64,000 bases of DNA from Pseudoduganella namucuonensis (GTDB lineage Bacteria; Pseudomonadota; Gammaproteobacteria; Burkholderiales; Burkholderiaceae_D), in assembly GCF_900116645.1 (NCBI RefSeq), contig NZ_FPBO01000035.1, forward strand, positions 1 to 64,000, read 5' to 3'. Within the stretch, counting starts at the first letter, position 1. Every line of letters starts with the position of its first letter. The notes beneath the pieces were generated by a model. The model made no database searches and had not been told where the DNA came from. It saw only the letters and a program-made list of their open reading frames with translations. Shown here piece after piece: positions 15,440 to 24,963 of the stretch. The position numbers and the translations under genes were made by a program.

Positions 15440-16369
15440 ATGGAAACTTTCATCCAACAAATTATCAACGGCCTGGTGCTGGGCAGCATGTACGCTTTGG
15501 TGGCCTTGGGCTACACCATGGTGTACGGCGTCCTGAATCTCATCAACTTCGCCCACGGCGACGTGCTGATGGTGGGCGCGATGGCCGGCCTCACCATCCT
15601 GAACCTGCTGAACGTGTACGCGCCCGAGCTGCCGGGCTACGCCAAGCTGGCCATCGCCATCCTGGGCGCGATCCCGGTGTGCATGCTGGTCAACGTGGTG
15701 ATCGAGCGGGTCGCCTACCGCCGCCTGCGCAACGCGCCGCGGCTGGCGCCGCTGATCACGGCGATCGGCGTGTCCATCCTGCTGCAAACCTTCGCCATGA
15801 TGATCTGGGGCCGCAATCCGCTGCCGTTCCCGCAGTTGCTGTCGTCCGACCCCATCCTGATCAGCGGCGCCGTCATCACGCAGACCCAGGTGCTGCTGCT
15901 GGTGCTGGCGGCCGCGTCCATGTTCGGCCTGGTGATGCTGGTGGAAAAAACCAAGATGGGCCGCGCCATGCGCGCCGTCGCCGAGAACCCGCGGGTGGCC
16001 GGGCTGATGGGCGTGGACTCGAACCGGGTCATCGTCGCCACCTTCGCCATCGGCGCGGCGCTGGCCGCCGTGGCCGGCGTGATGTGGGGCGCCAACTACG
16101 CCTCCATCCAGTTCGCCATGGGCTTCGTGCCCGGCCTGAAGGCCTTCTCGGCCGCCGTGCTGGGCGGCATCGGCAACATCTACGGCGCCATGATAGGCGG
16201 CATCGTGCTGGGCATTATCGAAAGCCTGGGCGCCGGCTACATCGGCGACCTGACGGGCGGTTTCCTGGGCTCGAACTACCAGGACATCTTCGCCTTCGTG
16301 GTGCTGATCCTGGTGCTGACGGTGCGTCCGTCCGGCATCATGGGCGAGCGCGTGGCGGACCGGGCATAA
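15440..16369 (+). CDS. livH: Branched-chain amino-acid ABC transporter permease LivH
   Basis: This 309-residue inner-membrane permease has about eight hydrophobic helices. It has family signatures: QQIINGLVLGSMYALVALGY at the N-terminus, TMVYGVLNLINFAHGD, and VLGGIGNIYGAMIGGIVLG near the C-terminus. It pairs with LivM to form the channel for Leu/Ile/Val (or related amides). Start ATG 15440 has AAAGAGG upstream. It is the first gene of livHMGF. No periplasmic binding protein gene (livK) is next to it. Confidence 0.95.
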   Translation: METFIQQIINGLVLGSMYALVALGYTMVYGVLNLINFAHGDVLMVGAMAGLTILNLLNVYAPELPGYAKLAIAILGAIPVCMLVNVVIERVAYRRLRNAPRLAPLITAIGVSILLQTFAMMIWGRNPLPFPQLLSSDPILISGAVITQTQVLLLVLAAASMFGLVMLVEKTKMGRAMRAVAENPRVAGLMGVDSNRVIVATFAIGAALAAVAGVMWGANYASIQFAMGFVPGLKAFSAAVLGGIGNIYGAMIGGIVLGIIESLGAGYIGDLTGGFLGSNYQDIFAFVVLILVLTVRPSGIMGERVADRA

Positions 16370-16383
16370 GGGGGGGGACGGCT

Positions 16384-17601
<1,218 letters not shown>

Positions 17602-17611
17602 GGAATAAGAA

Positions 17612-18382
17612 ATGAGTGATGAAGTAATCCTGAACATCGCCGGCGTCAACAAGCGCTTCGGCGGCCTGCAGGCGCTGACCGACGTGGGCATCAAGATCAT
17701 GAAGGGCCAGATCTACGGCCTGATCGGCCCCAACGGCGCCGGCAAGACCACCTTCTTCAACGTGATCACCGGCCTGTACCAGCCGGACACCGGCACCTTC
17801 GAGCTGGCCGGCAAGCCGTATTCGCCGTCCGCGCCGCACGAGGTGGCCAAGGCGGGCATCGCCCGCACCTTCCAGAACATCCGCCTGTTCGGCGAGATGA
17901 CGGCGCTGGAAAACGTCATGGTGGGGCGCCACGTGCGCTCGCACCAGGGCGTGTTCGGCGCCGTGTTCCGCCACAAGGCGGCGCGCGAGGAGGAGGCGTC
18001 GATCAAGCGTCGCGCGCAGGAGCTGCTGGACTTCGTCGGCATCGGCGCCTTCGCCAACCGCACCTCGAAGTTCCTGTCGTATGGCGACCAGCGCCGCCTG
18101 GAAATCGCCCGCGCGCTGGCCACCGACCCGCAACTGCTGGCGCTGGACGAGCCGGCGGCCGGCATGAACGCCACCGAGAAGCTGGCGCTGAAGGAATTGC
18201 TGGTGAAGATCAAGGCCGAGGGCAAGACCGTGCTGCTGATCGAGCACGACGTCAAGATGATGATGAGCTTGTGCGACCGCATCACCGTGCTGGAATACGG
18301 CAAGCCGATCGCCGAGGGCCTGCCGGCCGAGATACAGAGCAACAAGGCGGTGATCGACGCCTACCTGGGAGGTTCGCACTAA
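17612..18382 (+). CDS. livG: Branched-chain amino-acid ABC transporter ATPase LivG
   Basis: This 256-residue ABC ATPase has Walker A GPNGAGKTT, the LivG-type Q-loop RTFQNIRLFGEMTALENVM, signature LSYGDQRR (the LivG variant of LSGGQ), Walker B LLALDEPAAGMN and switch H in IEHDVKMMM. It powers the LivH/LivM channel. Its stop overlaps the livF start by one base (TAATG), so translation is coupled. Confidence 0.96.
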   Translation: MSDEVILNIAGVNKRFGGLQALTDVGIKIMKGQIYGLIGPNGAGKTTFFNVITGLYQPDTGTFELAGKPYSPSAPHEVAKAGIARTFQNIRLFGEMTALENVMVGRHVRSHQGVFGAVFRHKAAREEEASIKRRAQELLDFVGIGAFANRTSKFLSYGDQRRLEIARALATDPQLLALDEPAAGMNATEKLALKELLVKIKAEGKTVLLIEHDVKMMMSLCDRITVLEYGKPIAEGLPAEIQSNKAVIDAYLGGSH

Positions 18383-19104
18383 TGAGCGAGAATGTGTTAA
18401 AAGTGGCGGGCCTGAAGGTGGCGTACGGCGGCATCAAGGCCGTCAAGGGCATCGACCTGGAAGTGAACAAGGGCGAGCTGGTCACGCTGATCGGCGCCAA
18501 CGGCGCGGGCAAGACCACCACGCTGAAAGCCATCACCGGCACCTTGCCCGACTGCAAGGTCGAAGGCACGGTGTCGTACATGGGGCAGTCGCTCAAGGGC
18601 AGCAAATCGTTCCACCTGGTGGAGAGGAAGCTGGCCATGGTGCCGGAAGGGCGGGGCGTGTTCACCCGCATGACCATCACCGAGAACCTGATGATGGGCG
18701 CCTACACGCGCGACGACAAGGCCGGCATCGAGGCCGACATTGAAAAATGGTTCGGCATCTTCCCGCGGCTGAAGGAGCGCTCGGCGCAGCTGGCCGGCAC
18801 CTTGTCCGGCGGCGAGCAGCAGATGCTGGCCATGGCGCGCGCGCTGATGTGCCACCCGACCCTGCTGCTGCTGGACGAGCCGTCGATGGGGCTGTCGCCG
18901 ATCATGGTCGACAAGATCTTCGAGGTGATCCGCAACGTCTCCAAGGAAGGCATCACGATCCTGCTGGTCGAACAGAACGCCAAGCTCGCCTTGCAAGCCG
19001 CCCACCGCGGCTACGTGATGGACTCCGGCTTGGTCACGATGACCGGCAACGCCAGGGACATGCTGGACGATCCCCGCGTCAAGGCCGCCTACCTCGGCGA
19101 ATAA
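18382..19104 (+). CDS. livF: Branched-chain amino-acid ABC transporter ATPase LivF
   Basis: This 240-residue ABC ATPase has Walker A GANGAGKTT, the LivF-type AMVPEGRGVFTRMTITENLMM, signature LSGGEQQM, Walker B LLLLDEPSMGLSP and the switch region LLVEQNAKLAL. It is the second ATPase of the Liv complex. It is the last gene of livHMGF and is followed by a perfect palindromic terminator. Confidence 0.96.
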   Translation: MSENVLKVAGLKVAYGGIKAVKGIDLEVNKGELVTLIGANGAGKTTTLKAITGTLPDCKVEGTVSYMGQSLKGSKSFHLVERKLAMVPEGRGVFTRMTITENLMMGAYTRDDKAGIEADIEKWFGIFPRLKERSAQLAGTLSGGEQQMLAMARALMCHPTLLLLDEPSMGLSPIMVDKIFEVIRNVSKEGITILLVEQNAKLALQAAHRGYVMDSGLVTMTGNARDMLDDPRVKAAYLGE

Positions 19105-19117
19105 GTTCCCCCGCGGG

Positions 19118-19165
19118 AAAAAGCGCCCAGGGCTATTTAATTAAATAGCCCTGGGCGCTTTTTGC
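19118..19165. terminator. Bidirectional terminator: perfect 46-bp palindrome after livF
   Basis: Arms 19118-19140 and 19141-19163 are exact reverse complements with no spacer (centre TTAATTAA). AAAAAGCGCCCAGGGC begins it and GCCCTGGGCGCTTTTT ends it. It lies 14 bases after livF. Confidence 0.9.
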
Positions 19166-19208
19166 GTTTTGATACACTGGTGGTCCCATTTCGCGGAGCG
19201 CGCCGGCC

Positions 19209-20234
19209 ATGAGCGTCAAATCCCTGCCTGAACTGATCGCGCTGGAACGCTTGATCGACGCGGGAGGGCAGTCGCTGCGGGCGAGCGTCGCGTGCACGGT
19301 GGCGGCGGATAGCCAGCAGTTTCCGGTGCATGTGATCACCATGGGGACGGCCGATCCGGCGGCGCCGGCGCTGGGCTTCTTCGGCGGCATCCACGGGCTG
19401 GAGCGCATCGGCACCCAGGTCATTCTTTCCTTTCTTCAAAGCCTGATCGCGCGGCTGCGCTGGGACCACGGCCTGCACCGCCAATTGGCGGAGACGCGGC
19501 TGGTCTTCATGCCGCTGATTAACCCGGGCGGCATGTGGCAGGCCACGCGCTGCAATCCGCACGGCGTGGACTTGATGCGCAATTCGCCGGTGCAGGCCAG
19601 CGAACGCGTGCCTTTTCTGCTGGGCGGACAGCGCGCCAGTCCGCGCTTGCCGTGGTACCGGGGCGCTTTCGGCGCGCCGATGGAGGCGGAGAGCAGGGCG
19701 GTCTGCCAGGTGGTGGAGCGCGAATTCCTGTCGCGCCGCTTCGGCGTCACGCTGGATTGCCATTCCGGCTTCGGCTTGCGCGACCGGATATGGTTTCCAC
19801 ACGCGCATACCCGCACGCCGATCGCGCACTTGCCCGAGATCGCCGCGCTGGAGGAACTGTTCACGCAGAGTTATCCCCATCACAACTACACCTTCGAACC
19901 GCAGAGCCTGCAATACCGCACCCATGGCGACCTGTGGGACCATCTCTACCTGCGGGCGACGCGCGACGTGGATCGGGTGTTCCTGCCGCTGACGCTGGAG
20001 ATGGGGTCCTGGCTGTGGGTGAAGAAGAATCCGCGCCAGCTGTTTTCGCGGCTGGGCGTGTTCAATCCCACGGCGGCGCACCGTTTGCAGCGGGTGCTGC
20101 GCAGCCATTTGGTGTGGTTCGATTTCCTGATGCGGGCGGTGGGGGCGCACGAACGCTGGCGGCCCGATGCGCCCGCGCGGCAAACGCAGCGCCAGCGCGC
20201 GCTGGCCCGCTGGTACGGCCTGGGCGTCGCGTGA
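19209..20234 (+). CDS. M14-family zinc carboxypeptidase-like protein
   Basis: The 341-residue protein has an M14/AstE-type zinc site: H62-x-x-E65 in GGIHGLERIG, and H185 in DCHSGFG. The substrate-binding N116 and R124 lie in NPHGVDLMRN, and E264 in LTLEMGSW is the likely general base. The family removes C-terminal residues or acyl groups; substrate is unknown. It has no signal peptide, so it is probably cytoplasmic. The hydrolase gene overlaps its stop by four bases (GTGA), so the two are translationally coupled and probably work together. Confidence 0.82.
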   Translation: MSVKSLPELIALERLIDAGGQSLRASVACTVAADSQQFPVHVITMGTADPAAPALGFFGGIHGLERIGTQVILSFLQSLIARLRWDHGLHRQLAETRLVFMPLINPGGMWQATRCNPHGVDLMRNSPVQASERVPFLLGGQRASPRLPWYRGAFGAPMEAESRAVCQVVEREFLSRRFGVTLDCHSGFGLRDRIWFPHAHTRTPIAHLPEIAALEELFTQSYPHHNYTFEPQSLQYRTHGDLWDHLYLRATRDVDRVFLPLTLEMGSWLWVKKNPRQLFSRLGVFNPTAAHRLQRVLRSHLVWFDFLMRAVGAHERWRPDAPARQTQRQRALARWYGLGVA

Positions 20235-21082
20235 GCGACTGGGTGCTGCTGCGTGGCCTGGTGCGCGAACAGCGGCACTGGGAGGCGTTCCCGGACCAGT
20301 TCCGCGCGGCCTTGCCGGACGCGCGGGTGATCACGCTGGATTTGCCGGGGAACGGGACCAACTTCCGGCGGGACAGTCCCGCGTCGGTGGCGGGCATGGT
20401 GGAAGCGTGCCGGGACGAGTTGCGGACGCGGGGCGTGCTTGGCCCCGTCAACCTGCTGGCCTTGTCGCTGGGCGCGATGGTGGCGGTCGAATGGCGGGCG
20501 CGGTATCCGGGGGAACTGGAGTGCTGCGTGCTGATCAACACCAGCATGCGGCCGTTCAGCCGCTTTTACGAACGATTGCGGTGGCGGAACTATCCGGCCA
20601 TCCTGCGGCAACTGATTGCTGGCGACGCGCGCAGCCAGGAGGCGCTGGTGCTGCGGCTGACCAGCGAGCGGCACGCCGGCGACGCGGCGCTGCTGGACCG
20701 GTGGACGGGCTACCAACGCGAGTTTCCGGTGGCGCGCCGCAACGCGCTCAGGCAGCTGTTCGCGGCGGCACGGTACAGCGCGCCGCCAGACGCGGGAGCG
20801 GGAGGAGCGGGGCCTGGAGGCGTGTCAGGAGCGGCAGGAGCGGGAACGGCCGGAACGGCCGGAACGGCGGGGCGCCTGTTGGTGCTCGCGGGCGCGCGCG
20901 ACCGGCTGGTCGACCCGTGCTGCTCGCGGCGGCTGGCGCGGGCCTGGGGCGCCGCGTTCCGCGAGCACCCCGACGCCGGTCACGACCTGCCGCTGGACGA
21001 CGGCCCGTGGGTCGCCGCGCAAGTCGCGCAATGGCTGACGCCGCTTCGGGGTCAGACCCCTTTCGCGGCTGACGCCGGTTGA
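20231..21082 (+). CDS. Alpha/beta hydrolase
   Basis: This 283-residue alpha/beta-hydrolase has nucleophile S79 in ALSLG, with likely D224 (GARDRLVD) and H251 (AGHDLP) completing the triad. It starts at GTG 20231 inside the previous stop. Two oddities are seen. Residues about 187-214 are a Gly/Ala-rich stretch encoded by short GGAACGGCC-type tandem repeats between the cap and the last strands. The final residues RGQTP are encoded by a GGGGTCAGACCCC palindrome (21048-21060), as if a repeat element has supplied the C-terminus. The substrate is unknown. Confidence 0.8.
   Translation: MSDWVLLRGLVREQRHWEAFPDQFRAALPDARVITLDLPGNGTNFRRDSPASVAGMVEACRDELRTRGVLGPVNLLALSLGAMVAVEWRARYPGELECCVLINTSMRPFSRFYERLRWRNYPAILRQLIAGDARSQEALVLRLTSERHAGDAALLDRWTGYQREFPVARRNALRQLFAAARYSAPPDAGAGGAGPGGVSGAAGAGTAGTAGTAGRLLVLAGARDRLVDPCCSRRLARAWGAAFREHPDAGHDLPLDDGPWVAAQVAQWLTPLRGQTPFAADAG
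21048..21060. repeat. GGGGTCAGACCCC palindrome at the 3' end of the hydrolase gene
   Basis: The 13-bp motif is a perfect palindrome around A54 (GGGGTC/GACCCC). Its core is related to the palindromes at 4020, 37924 and 56349. It lies in frame within the hydrolase coding region, 22 bases before the stop. Confidence 0.7.
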
Positions 21083-21111
21083 TGGGGATGCGGAACCGGC
21101 CGGCGGGGGAC

Positions 21112-21140
21112 GAAAAAAAGCCCCGGACATAGCCGGGGCT
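21112..21140 (-). terminator. Rho-independent terminator of the phasin gene
   Basis: On the minus strand AGCCCCGG/CCGGGGCT (6-nt loop) is followed by seven T (complement of 21113-21119). It lies about 90 bases after the phasin stop. Confidence 0.85.
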
Positions 21141-21230
21141 GCTGAAGGACATCCGCTGGAGAGGACACCACGGATGCCGAGGAGACCTAAAAACAGCGGA
21201 GCCGGTCCGGGCGGACCGGCGCTTCCTGTA

Positions 21231-21788
21231 TTACTTCTTCGGGGTAACCTTGGCGGCGGCGGCGGCGAACTGGTTCACCGCGGCGTTCAGGTTGGTTTCG
21301 ATGGCTTCGCCAGCTTGCTTGGCGGTTTTGGTGAACTGCTCGTAACCGGCGCTGGCGTTGCCCAGGGTCGATTTCAGCAGGGCAACAGCGTTTTCGGTGC
21401 CGGCCGGTGCGTTTTTGCTCACTTCGTCAACCAGCGAAATCACTTTGCGGTTGGTTTCGGCGATCTGGGTTTCAGCGGCTTTGCTGAACTCGGCTTGGGT
21501 GCTGGACGCGATGGCTGCCAGGTGACGGCCGTAAGCGATGGCTTTTTCGGCGGTAGGCTGTGCCTGAGCTGCTGCCAGCGAGAAGAATTCTTGCGGATCC
21601 TTGGCGGCCAGCAGTTGCTTGGCGGCCACCGAGGACTCTTCCAGCGATGCTTTGGCGGCGGTCAGGTTCAGGTCGACCAGCTTTTCAACGCCTTCGAAGG
21701 CCTTGTTGGTCAGCGACGAGAAGATGGCGAATTGGCTCTCAAAGTTGGCTTTGGTCGCATTGGAAAATTGCTCAGGGATAGAAAACAT
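21231..21788 (-). CDS. phaP: Phasin family protein (PHA granule-associated)
   Basis: This 185-residue, almost entirely helical and Ala-rich protein begins MFSIPEQFSNATKANFESQ, the start of the betaproteobacterial phasin family (Phasin_2). Phasins coat polyhydroxyalkanoate granules and control their size. It has a low-complexity C-terminus AAAAAKVTPKK. There are no cysteines or signal peptide. CTGGAG lies before the start. It stands alone, with its own terminator and a conspicuous 12-bp inverted repeat upstream. No other PHA gene is in the window, so the organism's synthase must be elsewhere. Confidence 0.93.
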   Translation of the reverse strand: MFSIPEQFSNATKANFESQFAIFSSLTNKAFEGVEKLVDLNLTAAKASLEESSVAAKQLLAAKDPQEFFSLAAAQAQPTAEKAIAYGRHLAAIASSTQAEFSKAAETQIAETNRKVISLVDEVSKNAPAGTENAVALLKSTLGNASAGYEQFTKTAKQAGEAIETNLNAAVNQFAAAAAKVTPKK

Positions 21789-22158
21789 GTAAATCTCCAG
21801 TGTTGAGTGATTAAGCGTTATTCAGATGCTGCTTGAAAGTTACCTGTGGTACATCTCGATGAAGCATTTTTTCAGGCCGGACAACAAATTGTGCAACGCA
21901 ACAAACCCGATTCTACGGACTTCAATTATTAAGTCAAGTGATTTTTGTGCGTTGCACAAAGGTATCAAATATTGCAACGAATTTCCAGTGTCATACTAGT
22001 CATCTGCAAGTGTTGACGGGCATCAAACACCTTGGCGATGCTGCACCCGCAGCAAGCGGACTATGCTATGGCCGGTGCGGCCGGGCCGGCCGTGCTAGAC
22101 TCGCTGCCCTATCGCCGCCGCGACCGGCGCGGCGGTGAATTGAAACTTTCGGTAATCC
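21789..22158. other. Phasin upstream region (370 bp), no gene seen
   Basis: This AT-rich gap between the divergent phasin and transporter genes carries the inverted repeat at 21889-21959. I found no confident sigma-70 promoter and no small gene. Confidence 0.6.
21889..21959. promoter_or_regulatory. 12-bp inverted repeat upstream of phasin (candidate PhaR operator)
   Basis: TTGTGCAACGCA at 21889-21900 is repeated as its exact reverse complement TGCGTTGCACAA at 21948-21959, with 47 bases between. TTGCACAA-type motifs suit a PhaR-like repressor, which is known to control phasin genes from paired upstream sites in Ralstonia-type bacteria. The assignment to PhaR is inference. Confidence 0.5.
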
Positions 22159-23028
22159 ATGTCCAAATCCGCCTCCTTCCTGTCGCCGGTCCCGGTGTTC
22201 TTCGTCTTCCTGTGGAGCACTGGCTTCATCGTGGCCAAATTCGGCCTGCCCTACGCCCCGCCGCTGATGTTCCTGCTGCTGCGCTTCGCCGGCGTGTTGG
22301 CCATCCTGGCGCCGCTGGTGCTGCTGCTCAAGGCGCCCTGGCCGACCGGACGGATCGGCCACGTGGCCATCGCCGGGTTGCTGTTGCAGGCCGGCTACCT
22401 GAGCGGCGTGTGGTGCGCCATCAAACTGGGCATGCCGGCCGGGCCGACCGCGCTGATCGTCGGCATGCAGCCCATCCTGACGGCCATCTCGGCCCCGTTG
22501 ATCGGCGAGACGGTGCGCCCGCGCCAGTGGCTGGGCCTGGTGTTCGGCCTGGGCGGCGTGGCGCTGGTGGTGTACGCCAAGGTCACGCTGATCGGCCTGT
22601 CGGTGGAGGCCATCCTGCTGTGCGTGTTCGCGCTGCTGTCGATCACCGCCGGCACCCTGTACCAGAAGCGCTATTGCCCGCAGTTCGACTTGCGCACCGG
22701 CACCGTCATCCAGTTCGCCGCGTCCTTCGTCGCGGTGCTGCCGTTCGCCGTGTACTTCGAACAATGGTCTGACATACAATGGACCGGCGCCTTCCTGGGC
22801 GCGCTGGCCTGGTCGGTGCTGGCCCTGTCGATCGGCGCGATCTTCCTGCTGTTCGCGCTGATACGCCGCAGCGACGCCACCCAGGTCACCAGCCTGCTGT
22901 ACCTGACGCCGCCCACCACCGCCGTGATGGCGTGGCTGATGTTCGGCGAGGCCTTCAACGCGCTCGGACTGGCCGGCATGGCGCTGGCGGTCGCGGGCGT
23001 GATTTTCGTTGTGAAGAAAGCAAAGTGA
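22159..23028 (+). CDS. EamA/DMT-family transporter
   Basis: This 289-residue inner-membrane protein has about ten hydrophobic segments in two EamA repeats (residues about 10-140 and 150-285). The second ends with LTPPTTAVMAWLMFGEAFNALGLAGMALAVAGV, the usual EamA closing block. Family members export metabolites or amino acids; the substrate is unknown. The nitroreductase gene starts within 6 bases of its stop (or overlaps it by GTGA), so they form a two-gene operon. Confidence 0.9.
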   Translation: MSKSASFLSPVPVFFVFLWSTGFIVAKFGLPYAPPLMFLLLRFAGVLAILAPLVLLLKAPWPTGRIGHVAIAGLLLQAGYLSGVWCAIKLGMPAGPTALIVGMQPILTAISAPLIGETVRPRQWLGLVFGLGGVALVVYAKVTLIGLSVEAILLCVFALLSITAGTLYQKRYCPQFDLRTGTVIQFAASFVAVLPFAVYFEQWSDIQWTGAFLGALAWSVLALSIGAIFLLFALIRRSDATQVTSLLYLTPPTTAVMAWLMFGEAFNALGLAGMALAVAGVIFVVKKAK

Positions 23029-23033
23029 CCGCC

Positions 23034-23729
23034 ATGATATCGAGCCCGGAACAGCAAGCCGTCGACAACGCCATCGTTTCCCGCCGTTCCATCCGCGCCT
23101 TCCTGCCCACGCCGGTGGCGCGCGAGGACATCGAGCGGCTGCTGGAGGTGGCCGCGCGCGCGCCGTCCGGCACCAACACCCAGCCGTGGAAGGTGTATGT
23201 GCTGACCGGCGACAAGAAACAAGACCTGTCCGCGCGCATCCTGGCCGCCCACGCGGACCCGGCGCTCGCCGCGACGCACACCGAGGAATACGCGTACTAT
23301 CCAAGGGAATGGAAGTCGCCCTATATCGACCGGCGCCGCAAGGTGGGCTGGGACCTGTACGCGCTGCTGGGCCTGACGCGCGAGAACAAGCGGGGCATGT
23401 CGGCCCAGCACGGCCGCAACTACGAGTTCTTCGGCGCGCCGGTGGGCCTGATGTTCACCATCGACCGCGTGATGGAGCAGGGCTCGTGGCTGGACTATGG
23501 CATGTTCCTGCAGAACATCATGGTCGCGGCGCGGGGCAGGGGGCTGGACACTTGCCCGCAGGCCGCGTTCACGCAGTACCACAGGATTATCCGCGAAGTG
23601 CTGGAATTGCCGGATAATGAAATGGTCGTGTGCGGCATGTCGCTGGGCTACGCCGACCCCGGCAGGGTCGAGAACACGTTGCTAACCGAGCGCGCTCCAG
23701 CGTCGAGTTTTGTTAAATTTGTAGACTGA
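23034..23729 (+). CDS. Nitroreductase family FMN enzyme
   Basis: This 231-residue flavoprotein begins with the FMN-binding SRRSIRAF segment, followed by ARAPSGTNTQPWKVYVLTG, typical of NfsA/NfsB-type nitroreductases. Further FMN contacts lie in the late LGYADP segment. It would reduce nitro groups or quinones with NAD(P)H; the substrate is unknown. ATG 23034 is taken; GTG 23025 in the same frame overlaps the EamA stop and is the alternative. Confidence 0.88.
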   Translation: MISSPEQQAVDNAIVSRRSIRAFLPTPVAREDIERLLEVAARAPSGTNTQPWKVYVLTGDKKQDLSARILAAHADPALAATHTEEYAYYPREWKSPYIDRRRKVGWDLYALLGLTRENKRGMSAQHGRNYEFFGAPVGLMFTIDRVMEQGSWLDYGMFLQNIMVAARGRGLDTCPQAAFTQYHRIIREVLELPDNEMVVCGMSLGYADPGRVENTLLTERAPASSFVKFVD

Positions 23730-23791
23730 TAATTGTTAAAAAAAGCTGTGGTATCGCTGGTGTTTTTACTGCTGTCCGATGCGGAATACTC

Positions 23792-23819
23792 TTGCACCTG
23801 TGCGGCGTTTTGCTACACT
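23792..23819 (+). promoter_or_regulatory. Sigma-70 promoter of the PBP7-type endopeptidase gene
   Basis: TTGCAC (23792-23797) and TACACT (23814-23819) are 16 bp apart, about 37 bases before the start codon. Confidence 0.6.
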
Positions 23820-23856
23820 GCAACAGGAATGAACTGACTGCACTGTGGGGAACGGA

Positions 23857-24963
23857 ATGAACAAAATTGCCTTGGGCGCACTGCTGACTTTCTTGTGCGC
23901 AGCCTTACCGATCACCGCCGTGCACGCCGGTGAAGCCGCCCGCAAGGGTGCGAAGAAAAAGCAGGGGACCTATGTCAAGGCGCAGCCGCGCCAGGTCCTG
24001 CGCCTGGTGGCGCCGGCCGAGCGCGAACGCGCCGTGCGCCGCGTGACCGTCATCAACGGCAAGCGCAAGGTGGTCTACCAGCGCACCTACAACGTCGGGC
24101 CGGCGCTGATCCGTCCCACCATGGGCGACATGGCCGGCCTGAACCTGACGCCGGACCCGCTGGCGCTGCAGTCCAACGTCGCCTTCGTGCTGGACCAGGG
24201 CAATTCGGAAATCCTGTTCGAGAAGAACGCCGGCGTGGCGCTGCCGATCGCGTCCATCACCAAGATGATGACCGGCCTGGTCGTGGTCGAGGCCAACCAG
24301 GACATGGACGAGGTGCTGACCGTCACCGACGAGGACGTGGACAAGGCCAAGTTCAGCAGCTCGCGCCTGAAGGTGGGCTCGCAGCTGACGCGCGCCAACA
24401 TGCTGCACATCGCCCTGATGAGCTCGGAAAACCGCGCCGCGTCCGCGCTGGGCCGCAACTATCCGGGCGGCCTGCCGGCCTTCGTCGACGCGATGAACGC
24501 CAAGGCGCGCGAACTGGGCATGACGGACACCCGCTACGTCGATTCCAGCGGCTTGTCGAAACAAAACGTGGCCAGCGCGCGCGACCTGGCCAAGCTGGCC
24601 GTGGCGGCCTACCAGCATCCCGTGCTGCGCGAGTATTCGACCGACGCGAAGGCGGTGGTGGAGGCCAACGGCCGTCCCATGCATTTCGGCACGACCAACC
24701 GCCTGATCGCCACGCCGGGCTGGGAAATCGGCCTGCAGAAAACCGGCTTCATCAACGAGGCCGGCCGCTGCCTGCTGATGCAGGCGGTGGTGCAGGGCCG
24801 CGCCGTGATCATGGTGCTGCTGGACGCCAAGGGTTCGGCCGCGCGCGCCGCCGACGCCGGCCGCATGCGCAAATGGGTGGAGGCGCTGAAACCGGCCGGC
24901 CTGTCGGCCAGCCCGCTGTCGGCCGGCGCCGTGACCGCCCCGACCTACTCCACCGGGATGTAA
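23857..24963 (+). CDS. pbpG: D-alanyl-D-alanine endopeptidase (PBP7-type)
   Basis: This 368-residue exported serine peptidase acts on peptidoglycan cross-links (S11 family). The signal peptide is residues 1-24. A basic linker follows, then the catalytic domain with S133-x-x-K136 (SITK), S190-x-N192 (SEN) and K295-T-G (KTG). Start ATG 23857 follows GGGGAACGG; a GTG at 23845 is less likely. The length fits PBP7/PbpG better than DacA, because the extra C-terminal beta domain is missing. Its 3' end overlaps the convergent IclR gene by 19 bases. Confidence 0.9.
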   Translation: MNKIALGALLTFLCAALPITAVHAGEAARKGAKKKQGTYVKAQPRQVLRLVAPAERERAVRRVTVINGKRKVVYQRTYNVGPALIRPTMGDMAGLNLTPDPLALQSNVAFVLDQGNSEILFEKNAGVALPIASITKMMTGLVVVEANQDMDEVLTVTDEDVDKAKFSSSRLKVGSQLTRANMLHIALMSSENRAASALGRNYPGGLPAFVDAMNAKARELGMTDTRYVDSSGLSKQNVASARDLAKLAVAAYQHPVLREYSTDAKAVVEANGRPMHFGTTNRLIATPGWEIGLQKTGFINEAGRCLLMQAVVQGRAVIMVLLDAKGSAARAADAGRMRKWVEALKPAGLSASPLSAGAVTAPTYSTGM

